Source: Chitinophaga jiangningensis
GTDB lineage: Bacteria > Bacteroidota > Bacteroidia > Chitinophagales > Chitinophagaceae
Direction: 5' to 3'
Assembly: GCF_900142605.1 (NCBI RefSeq)
Contig: NZ_FRBL01000003.1
Location: 558,001-622,000, forward strand
Length of the DNA: 64,000 bases
The first letter of the stretch is position 1; each line of letters starts with the position of its first letter. The translations under genes were made by a program, and so were the position numbers. The notes beneath the pieces were generated by a model. It had not been told where the DNA came from, searched no databases, and saw only the letters and a list, made by a program, of their open reading frames with translations. Positions 16,502-26,398 of the stretch are shown here, piece by piece.

Positions 16502-18130
16502 TCAGAATCCAATCCAGGCAATAGCAGCCTTTTTCACTGTTCCTTCCCGCTTAAGCAGAATGGTAGCGTAAGTGCGTGTACCTGCGTTATAGTCGGATGC
16601 ACCCAGCATACAGGCGTAACGTTTAGTGACTTCCGGCATGCCGAAAAGGTACAGTCTTTCAATCTTCTTATTATAATACCGGTAACATACGAAGTTGGCG
16701 TCATCAGCGAACTTCAGCGGTTTCTTTACCTTGTCACTGCCGCCTGTATCCAGGTATTGGAGGTAATCATTAAACAACATAAACGTTACATCCGGAAAAG
16801 TCACGAAGTCGTACGACACATAAGTACTTAAATTCAATGCCGCAATTTTATTGCGGAAGCTCCATTCACTTTTGCTGCGGCGTTGCTGGAAGAAAGGCTG
16901 ACAGGTACCGGTGATCACCTGGTATTTCGACAGCGACCAGGTGGCGTCTTCTTTGCCCAGCGTGTCCAGCTCCGCTACACCGGCATCTCCCATGTTGGAA
17001 TGCATGTTGGCCAGCTGGTTGTTTCCCTGCCTGAAATAGCTGAGGTTTTCCAGCATGATGGTGCTGCTCCCATCATTGTTCATGAGCCAGTTTTGTGGTA
17101 TCCCCTCGTATTTGTCCTTATAGTTCAGGTTATTTTCTACGTTGCGACTCAGCTCCGGATAGCTCAGCACCGGGTGCTTGCGCAGTTTCCCTTCTTCCGT
17201 AAATATATTGAGCAGTGTTCCGCTGTTCCCGCTTTTGCGCTCGGATGGCACAAACAACAGTAACCTGACTTCTTTAAAAGCAGGTACTGTTTTAAGCAGT
17301 CCGCTTACATTGTTATAATTATGCGTGTAGGCAATTACGTTATGGGAAAAGGCCGTAGAATCCGGCGTAAGCCGGCTTAGTACTACTTTAGACCAGGACT
17401 CATTACTTTTTTTCTTTGTGTTAAACCCGGTAGTGGCGATATATACATCCCGGCTGTCTTCCACCGCCATGTGTATGTAGCTGAAGTAGGCAAAGGCGGA
17501 ATCCTGCATGTAGAAATAACCCGTATTTAGCAATTCATGTTTTGGTGAATAGTGCTGCACAATAATGCGGCGTTTAACATTTTCGCCGGGAACGATTTCA
17601 TGGCCCGCAAAAAAAGCGACCGCATAATAATCTGTACGTTGATCTTTTTCGATGAAACAATCGTGCGAGGCGATATTATTCTGTGCATAGGCGGGCTTGA
17701 GTTTTACAGAAGGCAGTTCTCCCAGCTTCTGCTCCTGTAGCAGCTTTCCAGTGTTTTCGTTCAGCACCAGCCTGAACACGCGTGGTGTATCATTTACCAG
17801 TTGCTGTAAAAATATCACCGGCTGCCCGTTGATCTCGTAGATGGCGTCAATTTCGGTATTTTCCAGATCACGGCTGTTCCATAGTGTAGTTTGAATGGTA
17901 TCACTGCTGAGTTGTTCCCGCTTGCTACTGTACATACTTACTTCCAGTCCGGAGGTTCTGGAAAAGTGGAGATAGCAGGTGTTGCCATTTTTAAGCTGGA
18001 GGAGTTTATCCCAGCCATCGCCCGGCACTTCAAATTCAGTGCTGAGGTTTACCACCGGGTTTTGGGCAGAGGAGGTGAAGGCATAGCACAGGATAGGGAA
18101 TAGTAGCAGCAGTTTGCTGATATATTTCAT
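16502..18130 (-). CDS. Exported protein of unknown function
   Basis: A 542-aa protein with a clear signal peptide at the chosen ATG (MKYISKLLLLFPILCYAFTSSAQ), so it is periplasmic or on the surface. An upstream extension of 47 codons in frame is proline-rich noise running through hairpins and is not part of it. The body reads as repeating beta strands with Tyr and Asn turns, and several segments look like propeller or barrel-adjacent strands, but I recognise no family motif. It converges with endonuclease V with three bases between the stops. A hairpin-rich region lies upstream. Confidence 0.75.
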   Translation of the reverse strand: MKYISKLLLLFPILCYAFTSSAQNPVVNLSTEFEVPGDGWDKLLQLKNGNTCYLHFSRTSGLEVSMYSSKREQLSSDTIQTTLWNSRDLENTEIDAIYEINGQPVIFLQQLVNDTPRVFRLVLNENTGKLLQEQKLGELPSVKLKPAYAQNNIASHDCFIEKDQRTDYYAVAFFAGHEIVPGENVKRRIIVQHYSPKHELLNTGYFYMQDSAFAYFSYIHMAVEDSRDVYIATTGFNTKKKSNESWSKVVLSRLTPDSTAFSHNVIAYTHNYNNVSGLLKTVPAFKEVRLLLFVPSERKSGNSGTLLNIFTEEGKLRKHPVLSYPELSRNVENNLNYKDKYEGIPQNWLMNNDGSSTIMLENLSYFRQGNNQLANMHSNMGDAGVAELDTLGKEDATWSLSKYQVITGTCQPFFQQRRSKSEWSFRNKIAALNLSTYVSYDFVTFPDVTFMLFNDYLQYLDTGGSDKVKKPLKFADDANFVCYRYYNKKIERLYLFGMPEVTKRYACMLGASDYNAGTRTYATILLKREGTVKKAAIAWIGF

Positions 18131-18195
18131 CTTATTATCAATTAATAATTTCAAATATATGAAATATATTGGTTTTATTTTTGGGGAGATGTGGA

Positions 18196-18239
18196 TGACT
18201 CCTTCGGAGTCACCTGAATGGGGTGGCGGGCCCGCCACC
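18196..18239. repeat. Two adjacent short hairpins
   Basis: A 7-bp stem with a TTC loop (18196-18202 with 18206-18212, core TGACTCC) is followed nine bases on by a perfect 18-base palindrome (18222-18239, GGTGGCGGG and its complement). The region lies upstream of the exported protein at 16502-18130 and just before the second hairpin pair at 18309. Confidence 0.7.
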
Positions 18240-18308
18240 GCCGGCTTTACTGAACAAGAAGTAAGTCGCAAGCTGGTGTAGCTACGCCACTACAGTAGGC
18301 ATTTAAGC

Positions 18309-18372
18309 AGCTGAAGGCCGCCAGCCGGCGGCTTTCAGCTTTCGGGAGATGCCTTCGGCATCTCCCGAAAGC
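18309..18372 (-). terminator. Tandem double-hairpin terminator after the P-type ATPase
   Basis: The first hairpin pairs 18309-18322 with 18327-18340 (14 bp, one wobble). The second is a perfect 16-bp stem, 18338-18353 with 18357-18372, loop TTC. They share 18338-18340. The element starts four bases after the stop of the metal-efflux operon, so it probably ends that transcript. Confidence 0.85.
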
Positions 18373-18375
18373 AAA

Positions 18376-20331
18376 CTAATCAAACTTTTGCCGCTGAATC
18401 CGCACCGCATTCAAAATCGCCAGCAGCGCCACCCCCACATCCGCAAACACCGCCTCCCACATAGTAGCCAAACCGCCAGCGCCCAGCAGCAGCACTATCC
18501 CCTTCACCACAAATGCCAGCGTAATATTTTGCCATACTATCTTTTTCGTAGCGCGACCAATCCTCACGGCCATGGGTATACGGGAAGGCTGGTCATTCTG
18601 AATCACGATATCCGCCGTTTCAATTGCTGCATCGCTGCCAAGGCCGCCCATGGCAATTCCTGCATCGCTGAGCGCAATCACCGGCGCATCGTTTACCCCA
18701 TCTCCCACAAAAGCAACGCTGCCTTTTTGCGCACGAATATCTTTTACCCGCGTCACCTTATCTTCAGGCAGCAGGTCGCCGTAGGCTTCTGCTACACCTA
18801 CCCGCTCCGCCACATACTTCACCACACTGGATTTATCACCGGATAACATTACTGTATTAATGCCCATACGTTTCAATGCCTGAATCGCCTCAGCCGCATC
18901 TGCCTTCACTACATCCGCAATAGTGATCATGCCGGCATACACCCCGTCTACCGCTACGGCTACCACCGTTAGCGGAATATCTTCCACAGCTGTGTCAAAA
19001 GCAATATTGAATTTACGCAACAGCCTGAAATTACCCACTAACAATCGTTTACCCGTTACCGTGCCCGCAAGACCATGCCCCGCGATCTCCTCCATCTCCC
19101 TAACCTCCAATGGCACCGCCTTAGCACCCAGGTATTCACGAATGGCCGTGGCCACCGGATGGGTGGATTTACTTTCCAATGCATTCACCATAGGCAGTAA
19201 ATCCGCTTCATCAAAGCCCGGCTGCAACACCACCTCCTGCACCGCAAACACGCCTTTGGTAAGCGTCCCGGTTTTATCCATCACCACGTTTTGTACCGCC
19301 GCCATCACATCCAGGTAGTTACTGCCCTTAAACAGGATACCATTGCGGCTGGCGGCCCCTATACCACCGAAATAACCCAGCGGTATGGAGATCACCAACG
19401 CACACGGACAGGAAATCACCAGGAATATCAATGCCCGGTACAACCAGTCGTTGAACACATAATTAGCTACAAAAAAATAAGGAAGCAAACAAATGCCGAG
19501 CGCCAGGAAAACGACTGCAGGCGTGTAAATACGTGCAAACTTGCGGATGAATAACTCGGTAGGCGCCTTCTGCGACGTTGCATTTTGCACCAGCTCCAGG
19601 ATGCGTGATAATTTACTATCGGCATACGGCGTGGTCACTTTCACATCCGCTACGGTATTGAGGTTGATCATGCCCGCCAGCACCGGCTCCCCTTTCATTT
19701 TAGTATCCGGCTTGCTCTCACCGGTAAGCGCAGCGGTATTAAACGAGGCCGTGGCCGATACCAGCTCTCCATCCAGCGCCAGTTTTTCACCAGGCTTCAA
19801 CTGGATGATGCTGCCCACCCCTACTGTAGCCGCATGCTCACGGCGCAAAATTCCATCCACCAAAACAGACACCTCATCCGGCCGCTGATCCAGCAAGCCT
19901 TTGATGTTGGACTTTGCCCGACTCACCGCCGCATCCTGGAACACTTCCCCTACTGCATAAAACAACATCACTGCCACCCCTTCCGGGTATTGGCCGATGT
20001 AAAACGCCCCAACAGTGGCTATCGTCATCAGCAAAAATTCACTGAACACATCCCCCTTCACCAGCGTTCTCCAGGCATTTACAATCACCGGCAGCGCCAC
20101 AGGCACATACGCCACCAGGTAAAATCCCAGTCGCACATAGCCTGTAAAGCCCGCCCAGCTGTTATCCAGCAATATGCCGATGAGTAGTAATACCAGGCTC
20201 ACCACGCAGGCAATGAACTCGGCCGACTTCCACCATTTCGCGCTGCCACCAACATGATCATGGCCTTCATGCCCGTCATTTGCCGGTGTTGGTTGTTTTC
20301 CTTCTTCTGTTGCACAACATTGTTGTCCCAT
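18376..20331 (-). CDS. Zn/Cd-type heavy-metal P-type ATPase
   Basis: A 651-aa P1B ATPase that pumps Zn2+/Cd2+/Pb2+-class ions out of the cytoplasm. It has TGES at residues 203-206 (actuator), CPC at 308-310 in the metal-binding membrane helix, the phosphorylated Asp352 in DKTGTLTKG and GDGVNDAPV in the hinge. The usual N-terminal HMA domain is missing; instead the first 30 residues hold a CC pair and a GHEGHDHVGG histidine stretch that could bind metal. It is the last gene of the efflux operon, 17 bases after CzcB, and so would complement periplasmic export by the CzcCBA pump. Exact metal preference is inferred from the CPC type. Confidence 0.95.
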   Translation of the reverse strand: MGQQCCATEEGKQPTPANDGHEGHDHVGGSAKWWKSAEFIACVVSLVLLLIGILLDNSWAGFTGYVRLGFYLVAYVPVALPVIVNAWRTLVKGDVFSEFLLMTIATVGAFYIGQYPEGVAVMLFYAVGEVFQDAAVSRAKSNIKGLLDQRPDEVSVLVDGILRREHAATVGVGSIIQLKPGEKLALDGELVSATASFNTAALTGESKPDTKMKGEPVLAGMINLNTVADVKVTTPYADSKLSRILELVQNATSQKAPTELFIRKFARIYTPAVVFLALGICLLPYFFVANYVFNDWLYRALIFLVISCPCALVISIPLGYFGGIGAASRNGILFKGSNYLDVMAAVQNVVMDKTGTLTKGVFAVQEVVLQPGFDEADLLPMVNALESKSTHPVATAIREYLGAKAVPLEVREMEEIAGHGLAGTVTGKRLLVGNFRLLRKFNIAFDTAVEDIPLTVVAVAVDGVYAGMITIADVVKADAAEAIQALKRMGINTVMLSGDKSSVVKYVAERVGVAEAYGDLLPEDKVTRVKDIRAQKGSVAFVGDGVNDAPVIALSDAGIAMGGLGSDAAIETADIVIQNDQPSRIPMAVRIGRATKKIVWQNITLAFVVKGIVLLLGAGGLATMWEAVFADVGVALLAILNAVRIQRQKFD

Positions 20332-20348
20332 ATCTTTGCATTTAACAG

Positions 20349-21524
20349 TTAATGTCCTTCGTGCTCGCCGCTGTTTTTCATTTTAGCCAGCAAATCGTAA
20401 GCACCCTTTATCACCAGTGTATTTTCAGGCGTACCCGGCGGCAGCGTTACCGCCGTATACCCAAGCTCGGTATCCCCTTTTTCAACCGGCACCATGGTAA
20501 ATACCTGCAAACTATCTTTCCCTTCTATGCCAGTTTGCACAAAAACATAATCTTTGTTATCAAAGTTCACAATCGCTGATTCCGGCAGCGCTTTTACCTT
20601 GCCTGCTCCTGTTTCAATCAGCGCCTGCAGGTAGGTTCCGGGCAATAATTCCGTATCCTCCTGATCCAGGTAGCAATGTACGCGGATGGTCCTGTCATCA
20701 CTGATCTCCCGCCCTATCAGGTGCACCGTGGCTTTCCGGGTCTGCGACTCGTTGGCAAGCGTAAACAATACATGCTGTCCGATCTTCAGCTTTGGAATAT
20801 CCTTTTCAAATACTGTTAGCTCTGCATGTAAATGCTCGGTATCCACAATACGAAACAGTACATCCGCCGGCGTTACAAACTGCCCCAGGTTCACATTTAC
20901 CTGCGTCACAAAACCGCTGATGGGTGCGTAAATATTGATTGCAGACTTGATGTTTCCCTGATTAAGCCCTGCGGTATTGATATTGAGCATGCGCAGCTTT
21001 TCTTTCAGGCCGCTGGCCTTTACGGATAACGTTTGCCAGCTGGCTTTCGTTTGCTGCAAGGTTTTGAGGGCATTCACATTTTCCTTTGCCAGCTCCTGCT
21101 GCCGCTCGTATTCCACCTTTGCGTATTCGAGCTGACTTACTGTTTCCAGATAATCCTGCTGTAATTGAATATAATCAAGATTTTCCAGAACAGCGATCAC
21201 CTGCCCCTTCTTCACCGGCATCCCCTGCAACAGCGAAGTCTGTTTAATAAAACCGCCCATCGGTACAGCTATGCTCACCTGCTGCTGCGGCGGCACATCC
21301 AGCAAGCCTGCTACTTTAATAGTGCTGCTGATTTCCCGCATTTCAGGAGCGCCCAATGTAATGCCTACCGTACGTACCTGCTCACGGGTCAGCTCCACAT
21401 GGTCCTCATGTTCTTCGTGTGCCTCTTCTCCGGCTTCGGCCACCGGCTTACTTTTACAGGATATCAGCATACTGAGTGCCAATGTACTGCTAAGAATATA
21501 TTTATAGGATGAATGCATCTTCAT
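20349..21524 (-). CDS. czcB: RND periplasmic adaptor (CzcB/CusB-like)
   Basis: A 391-aa membrane-fusion protein linking the CzcA pump to the outer-membrane channel. A lipobox (SMLISC, cysteine 23) suggests a lipoprotein anchor. Then comes a histidine/glutamate-rich stretch (EEAHEEHEDHVEL), the barrel-sandwich lipoyl halves, a long coiled hairpin (QLEYAKVEYERQQELAKENV) and beta-barrel domains, with a second His patch at the very end (GEHEGH). The metal-ligand-rich ends fit a metal efflux role. Gaps of 12 and 17 bases to its neighbours place it firmly in the operon. Confidence 0.93.
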   Translation of the reverse strand: MKMHSSYKYILSSTLALSMLISCKSKPVAEAGEEAHEEHEDHVELTREQVRTVGITLGAPEMREISSTIKVAGLLDVPPQQQVSIAVPMGGFIKQTSLLQGMPVKKGQVIAVLENLDYIQLQQDYLETVSQLEYAKVEYERQQELAKENVNALKTLQQTKASWQTLSVKASGLKEKLRMLNINTAGLNQGNIKSAINIYAPISGFVTQVNVNLGQFVTPADVLFRIVDTEHLHAELTVFEKDIPKLKIGQHVLFTLANESQTRKATVHLIGREISDDRTIRVHCYLDQEDTELLPGTYLQALIETGAGKVKALPESAIVNFDNKDYVFVQTGIEGKDSLQVFTMVPVEKGDTELGYTAVTLPPGTPENTLVIKGAYDLLAKMKNSGEHEGH

Positions 21525-21536
21525 AGTATTGCTTGA

Positions 21537-22775
21537 TTATTGATTACCGGCCAGGTAATGGATATAGCTGACCGCGATTTTGTTGTCCAGTAATGATTTC
21601 AGGTAGCCCTGGCGGATGCTGAGCACCTGTTCCAGGTTCAGAAAATGTTCCGCATAACCTATTTCCCCGGCACCATACGCCAGTTGCGATTGCTTTAATA
21701 TCAGCTCCGCATTCGGCAGTGCCGACTGCTCGTAGTAACGCAGGTTTTCCGTTTGCTTTACATACTGCTGAATCGCCTGTGTATATTGACTTTGCAGCTG
21801 AATGCTGTTTTGCTCAAACGTAAGCATAGCCGCGTGTGCCTGTTGCTCTTCCGCCTTTACCCTTGCACGCATAGGCCGGGCCCATATGGGTAGGGCCAGC
21901 CCTACCTGAAATCCCTGGAAACGGTTGCCACCAGTGGCCAGCGGCGCACCACTTGCATTCACCGGTGTTCCAATGAGCGACTGATTAAAATACCCTACTG
22001 TAATATCCGGCAGTATCGCATTGGCATATACTTTCTGTTGCTTGTCCGCCGTAACGGCCTGCTGTTGCAGGTATTGAAGTAAGGGATGTTGGGAGATGCG
22101 GGTGCTGTCGAACACCGGAGCAATCGTTAATTCCTGCAGATGCTCTTCCTGCATTACCGGCAACACTTCACCGTCGCCCATACCGGTTAAGGCTTTTAAT
22201 CGCGCAGTAAATATTTTCAGGTCCGCCTCATTTTGTCGCAGCAGATTCTCTACCTCCTGCTTACGTGTATCCGATGCCGTTTTTTCCAGCATCTTGCCTT
22301 CTCCGGTACGATAACGCAGGTCTGCCTTTTTCGCAAAAGAGGTAAACAGGCTGTCCTGGTGGCGCAACAACTCCCGCTGGGCTTGCAGGTACAGCAGTTG
22401 CAGGTATGCTTCCTTAACCTGGTAGGCCAGTTCATTACTGGTATTGGCTTTCAGGAAGGTAGCCTCCTTTACCTGCGACTCCCCTAACTGCTTTTTTGCA
22501 CCAAAATTGGTAGGGAAAGGAATCGCCTGGGTAACGCTGAAGTTGTTATCGTTTTTTACGTAGCTGTTGTACTGCCCGTATTGCATGGCTACTTCCGTTT
22601 TTCCGATATCGCCGGCAGCAGGCAGCAGCTTGCGGAAGTACTGCACGCGTGCATCTGCCGCCTGCAGATTTTTATTATGTTGTAAAGCGTACTGGACGGC
22701 CCCTTCCATATTCCAGGAAGGTTGCTGGCTAAAAGCAGCCAGTGGCAGCAGCAGCAGACTAATGATTTTTTTCAT
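21537..22775 (-). CDS. czcC: TolC-family outer-membrane efflux protein (CzcC-like)
   Basis: A 412-aa outer-membrane channel with a signal peptide (MKKIISLLLLPLAAFS). The rest is mostly long helices with Gln and Ala (for example LEKTASDTRKQEVENLLRQN) forming two TolC-type repeats, ending in a YAEHFLNLEQVLSIRQGYL segment. I use the ATG at 22775 rather than the TTG two codons upstream. Its start overlaps the 3' end of CzcA by 17 bases, so translation is probably coupled. Together CzcC, CzcB and CzcA span the envelope. Confidence 0.92.
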   Translation of the reverse strand: MKKIISLLLLPLAAFSQQPSWNMEGAVQYALQHNKNLQAADARVQYFRKLLPAAGDIGKTEVAMQYGQYNSYVKNDNNFSVTQAIPFPTNFGAKKQLGESQVKEATFLKANTSNELAYQVKEAYLQLLYLQAQRELLRHQDSLFTSFAKKADLRYRTGEGKMLEKTASDTRKQEVENLLRQNEADLKIFTARLKALTGMGDGEVLPVMQEEHLQELTIAPVFDSTRISQHPLLQYLQQQAVTADKQQKVYANAILPDITVGYFNQSLIGTPVNASGAPLATGGNRFQGFQVGLALPIWARPMRARVKAEEQQAHAAMLTFEQNSIQLQSQYTQAIQQYVKQTENLRYYEQSALPNAELILKQSQLAYGAGEIGYAEHFLNLEQVLSIRQGYLKSLLDNKIAVSYIHYLAGNQ

Positions 22776-25700
22776 TTGCAAGGTTTTTATTCTTTCCAGA
22801 GAAGCCGTTTTCGAAGAACAGGTACAGGCATGGTAGCACCAGCAGCGTAAGCAAGGTGGATGTCACCAGCCCGCCTATCACTACGGTGGCCAGTGGCCGC
22901 TGCACTTCCGCGCCTGCGCTGGTGGCCAGCGCCATGGGCAAAAAGCCCATTGAGGCCACGCTGGCGGTCATTAATACCGGCCGTAATCGTATTGCCGTTC
23001 CCTTTAGTACCCGTTCATATGCATCGGCGATGCCTTCTTTCTTCAGGTTATTAAACTCTCCTATCAGTACGATTCCGTTTAGCACTGCCACTCCAAAGAG
23101 GGCGATAAAACCTACGCCGGCCGAAATGCTGAATGGCATCCCCCGCAGCAGCAGCGCAAACACGCCACCAATGGCTGCCATCGGGATGGCGGTAAAGATC
23201 AGCAGAGACTGGCTCACGGAATGGAAAGTGAAATACAACAGTCCGAAAATGAGCAATAATGCCACAGGCACTGCAATGGAAAGCCGTTGATTGGCTTCCC
23301 GCAGGTTTTCAAACTGCCCTCCATAGCGGATAAAGTAGCCCGGCGGCATTTTTACGTTTGCATTTATTTTCGCTTCTATGTCCTGCACAACACTGGCGAT
23401 GTCGCGCCCACGAACGTTAAACCCTACAATGATGCGGCGCTTGGCGTCCTCGCGCTGGATCTGGTTAGGGCCGGTTTGCATTTCCACCGTTGCCAGCTGC
23501 TCCAGCGGAATCTGCTGGCCATTAGGAGCCGTTACATACAGCTGACTTACATCGGTCAGGCTGGTACGCGACTGATGATCGAGTCGCAGCACCAGGTCAA
23601 AGCGCTTTTCGCCTTCGTACACCAGTCCGGCGGATTGCCCTGCAAAGGCCGTGTTCACCGTTTGATTGATGGTTTCGATATCGAGGCCGTACTGTGCTAC
23701 GCGGGCACGGTCTATTTTCACTACGATCTGTGGCAGCCCATCCATCTGTTCCAGGTAGATGTCTTTAGCACCGGGTGTTTTACTTACAATTTTATTGACC
23801 TGCGCTGCCAGGGAGCTAAGAGTAGTCAGGTCCTCTCCGAAGATTTTGATCCCAACATCCTGTCGTACACCAGAAATCAGTTCGTTGAAACGCAGCTGTA
23901 TGGGCTGCGAAAAGCCGAAGCTCACGCCAGGTATTGCTTCCAGGGCTTCCTGCATTTTATTGGCCAGCTCCTCTCTGGATTTGGCACTGGTCCATTCCTG
24001 CTGTGGTTTCAGGAGGATAGTAAGGTCGCAGGCCTCCATTGGCATGGGGTCCGTAGGAATTTCGGCAGCGCCGATTTTCCCGATTACCTCTTTTACTTCC
24101 GGAAACTGCCTGCGCAGGATGCCGGCGGCCAGGGTGATCTTATCTACGGTTGCTGTTAGGGAGCTTCCGGTAAGCAGGCGGGTTTCAACCGCAAAGTCGC
24201 CCTCCTCCAGGGTGGGTATGAATTCTCCCCCCATATTGGTAAATAACGCCAACGATAGTACGAAAAGTGAAATGGCAATGCCCACCACCCAGTATTTAAA
24301 GCGCAAAGCCGCTCTGATAGCAGGATCGTAGAGTTTATGAAAAAAGGCCATGAGCCTGTCGGAGATGGTAACCTTATTGGTAATTTTCTTGTTCAGGAAC
24401 AGGGCCGACATCATCGGTACATAGGTGAGCGATAAAATAAACGCACCGGCAATGGCAAACGAAACGGTTTGCGCCATGGGCTTAAACATCTTCCCTTCAA
24501 TCCCAACTAATGCCAGTATCGGCAGGTATACGATGAGAATGATAATTTCCCCGAAAGAGGCCGCAGCACGAATTTTGCTGGCACTGTCGTATACTTCCGC
24601 ATCCATTTCAGCCTGTGACAATTGCAGGGAAGGCCGGCCTTTCAACCGTGTTACCAAATGATGTAAAGTGGCTTCCACGATAATCACCGCACCGTCCACA
24701 ATCAGTCCAAAGTCAATCGCGCCAAGGCTCATGAGGTTGCCCGACACGCCAAACAATTTCATCATGGAAACGGCGAAGAGCATGGAAAGCGGAATTACGG
24801 AAGCAACGATCAAGCCTGCACGCATGTTGCCGAGAAATACTACCAGCACGAAAATCACAATCAGCGCACCTTCTACGAGGTTCTTTTTCACCGTACCTAC
24901 TGCGCGGCCAACAAAATCACTCCGGTCAAGGAATGGTTCAATCACCACTCCTTCAGGCAGGGTCTTCTGAATGGCTGCCATCCGCTCTTTCACGGCTTTC
25001 ACCACTTCGTTGGAGTTTTTGCCTTTCAGCATCATCACGATGCCACCCACGGCCTCACCGGTTTCGTTGCGGGTGAGCGCACCGTAGCGGATGGCATCTC
25101 CCAGTTGTACACTGGCTACATCCCGCACCAGCACCGGCGTTCCGTTGGCGGTGTTTTTTACTACGATATTTTCAATATCTGCCAGCGAGCCAATCATGCC
25201 TTCACTGCGGATAAAATAGGCGTTTGGTTTTTTGTCGATGTAGGCCCCGCCGGTATTTTGATTATTCCGTTGGGTAGCGGTAAATACATCGGCAATGCTA
25301 ATGTTGTAACTGCGCAGGCGATCCGGATTGATGGCCACCACATATTGTTTCAGCTTACCACCAAAGCTGTTGACTTCCGCCACACCGGGCGTACCAAGCA
25401 GTTGGCGGCGTACATACCAGTCCTGGATGGTACGCAGTTCACGGGCATCGTATTTGGATTCGAAGCCTTTCTGCGGATGCACTACGTACTGATAAATTTC
25501 CCCTAGTCCGCTGGAAATGGGCGACATCTCCGGGTTGCCGATGCCAGCGGGGATAATACTTTTGGCTTCAGACAATTTTTCGTTTACCTGTTGCCGTGCC
25601 CAGTAAATATCTATATCATCATGAAATACGATGGTAACAACGGAAAGGCCAAAACGGCTGATGGAGCGGATTTCCTGGAGCTCAGGAATCACCGCCATGG

Positions 25701-25911
25701 TTTGCTCCACAGGGAAGGTGATGAGTCGCTCCACCTCCTGCGCAGCCAGCGAAGGCGACAAAGTAATCACCTGCACCTGGTTATTGGTGATATCCGGCAC
25801 CGCATCCACCGGCAGCCGGGTAAGGGACCACACGCCCCATATTATCAGAGCGATGGTAAATAATGCAATAGCAAGCTTGTTCCTGACGGAAAACAGAATG
25901 ATCTTGTCCAT
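22759..25911 (-). CDS. czcA: Heavy-metal RND efflux pump (CzcA/CusA family)
   Basis: A 1050-aa proton-driven RND pump. After a short cytoplasmic start (MDKIILFSVRNKLA) comes the first membrane helix, a large periplasmic loop with the PVDAVPDITNNQVQV motif typical of heavy-metal RND proteins, and a block of helices including MSLGAIDFGLIVDGAVIIVE, which carries the acidic proton-relay residues. The second half repeats this layout. An upstream frame extension of 16 codons is discarded because MDKI is the usual family start. It follows the DUF6660-like protein by 76 bases. Confidence 0.95.
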   Translation of the reverse strand: MDKIILFSVRNKLAIALFTIALIIWGVWSLTRLPVDAVPDITNNQVQVITLSPSLAAQEVERLITFPVEQTMAVIPELQEIRSISRFGLSVVTIVFHDDIDIYWARQQVNEKLSEAKSIIPAGIGNPEMSPISSGLGEIYQYVVHPQKGFESKYDARELRTIQDWYVRRQLLGTPGVAEVNSFGGKLKQYVVAINPDRLRSYNISIADVFTATQRNNQNTGGAYIDKKPNAYFIRSEGMIGSLADIENIVVKNTANGTPVLVRDVASVQLGDAIRYGALTRNETGEAVGGIVMMLKGKNSNEVVKAVKERMAAIQKTLPEGVVIEPFLDRSDFVGRAVGTVKKNLVEGALIVIFVLVVFLGNMRAGLIVASVIPLSMLFAVSMMKLFGVSGNLMSLGAIDFGLIVDGAVIIVEATLHHLVTRLKGRPSLQLSQAEMDAEVYDSASKIRAAASFGEIIILIVYLPILALVGIEGKMFKPMAQTVSFAIAGAFILSLTYVPMMSALFLNKKITNKVTISDRLMAFFHKLYDPAIRAALRFKYWVVGIAISLFVLSLALFTNMGGEFIPTLEEGDFAVETRLLTGSSLTATVDKITLAAGILRRQFPEVKEVIGKIGAAEIPTDPMPMEACDLTILLKPQQEWTSAKSREELANKMQEALEAIPGVSFGFSQPIQLRFNELISGVRQDVGIKIFGEDLTTLSSLAAQVNKIVSKTPGAKDIYLEQMDGLPQIVVKIDRARVAQYGLDIETINQTVNTAFAGQSAGLVYEGEKRFDLVLRLDHQSRTSLTDVSQLYVTAPNGQQIPLEQLATVEMQTGPNQIQREDAKRRIIVGFNVRGRDIASVVQDIEAKINANVKMPPGYFIRYGGQFENLREANQRLSIAVPVALLLIFGLLYFTFHSVSQSLLIFTAIPMAAIGGVFALLLRGMPFSISAGVGFIALFGVAVLNGIVLIGEFNNLKKEGIADAYERVLKGTAIRLRPVLMTASVASMGFLPMALATSAGAEVQRPLATVVIGGLVTSTLLTLLVLPCLYLFFENGFSGKNKNLANEKNH

Positions 25912-25987
25912 TAAAGAAAATGGGTTATAGGTGATAACGCAGCAGTTTACTGCCGGCATACCAGTGAAATAAATGAATAAGGGAGTA

Positions 25988-26308
25988 TTAAGCGGCTACC
26001 GGCCTCGGGGGCTGCCAGATCGCGTTGCTGCCTGCAATGGCAATGGAGGCAGTATAAACAGGATAGATATATTGTTGCTGTGGATGAATGACTACATATT
26101 GCCAGTGGCTTACCGTGGTGAGTTGCACATTACAGCAACTGCACACGCACAAAGGAGAACAGAAGTCCACATGATCCGCATGCTGCTCCGCCGGAGCAGT
26201 ACTAATGGTGGTCAGGGAAATACCGGGTACAGCAGCCAGGGCGTCGTTGCACGGAATGCAGGACAACACCAGGAGATACAGGCTGAATATGTACACGAGT
26301 AATTTCAT
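25988..26308 (-). CDS. Small exported Cys/His-rich protein at the head of the efflux operon (DUF6660-like)
   Basis: A 106-aa protein with a signal peptide (MKLLVYIFSLYLLVLSCIPC), then HADHVDFCSPLCVCSCC, a dense cysteine/histidine cluster that could bind a transition metal, and a Gln/Tyr-rich tail. It resembles the DUF6660 family, which I recall sitting before metal-RND operons in Bacteroidota. No activity is known. It begins the efflux operon and diverges from the LytTR regulator, with only 90 bases between the two starts. Confidence 0.78.
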   Translation of the reverse strand: MKLLVYIFSLYLLVLSCIPCNDALAAVPGISLTTISTAPAEQHADHVDFCSPLCVCSCCNVQLTTVSHWQYVVIHPQQQYIYPVYTASIAIAGSNAIWQPPRPVAA

Positions 26309-26398
26309 CTCTACAAAAATACATACAAGAGATTAAAATCACCTTATAAAAAACTGCATCTCTGTTGCGCAATTAGGTTTTGTTGTTAAATTAGCCTT

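Noticed and set aside
18131..18271. 47-codon in-frame extension of the exported protein upstream of its signal peptide
   Set aside because: Proline-rich, passes through palindromes, and would bury the signal peptide inside the protein.
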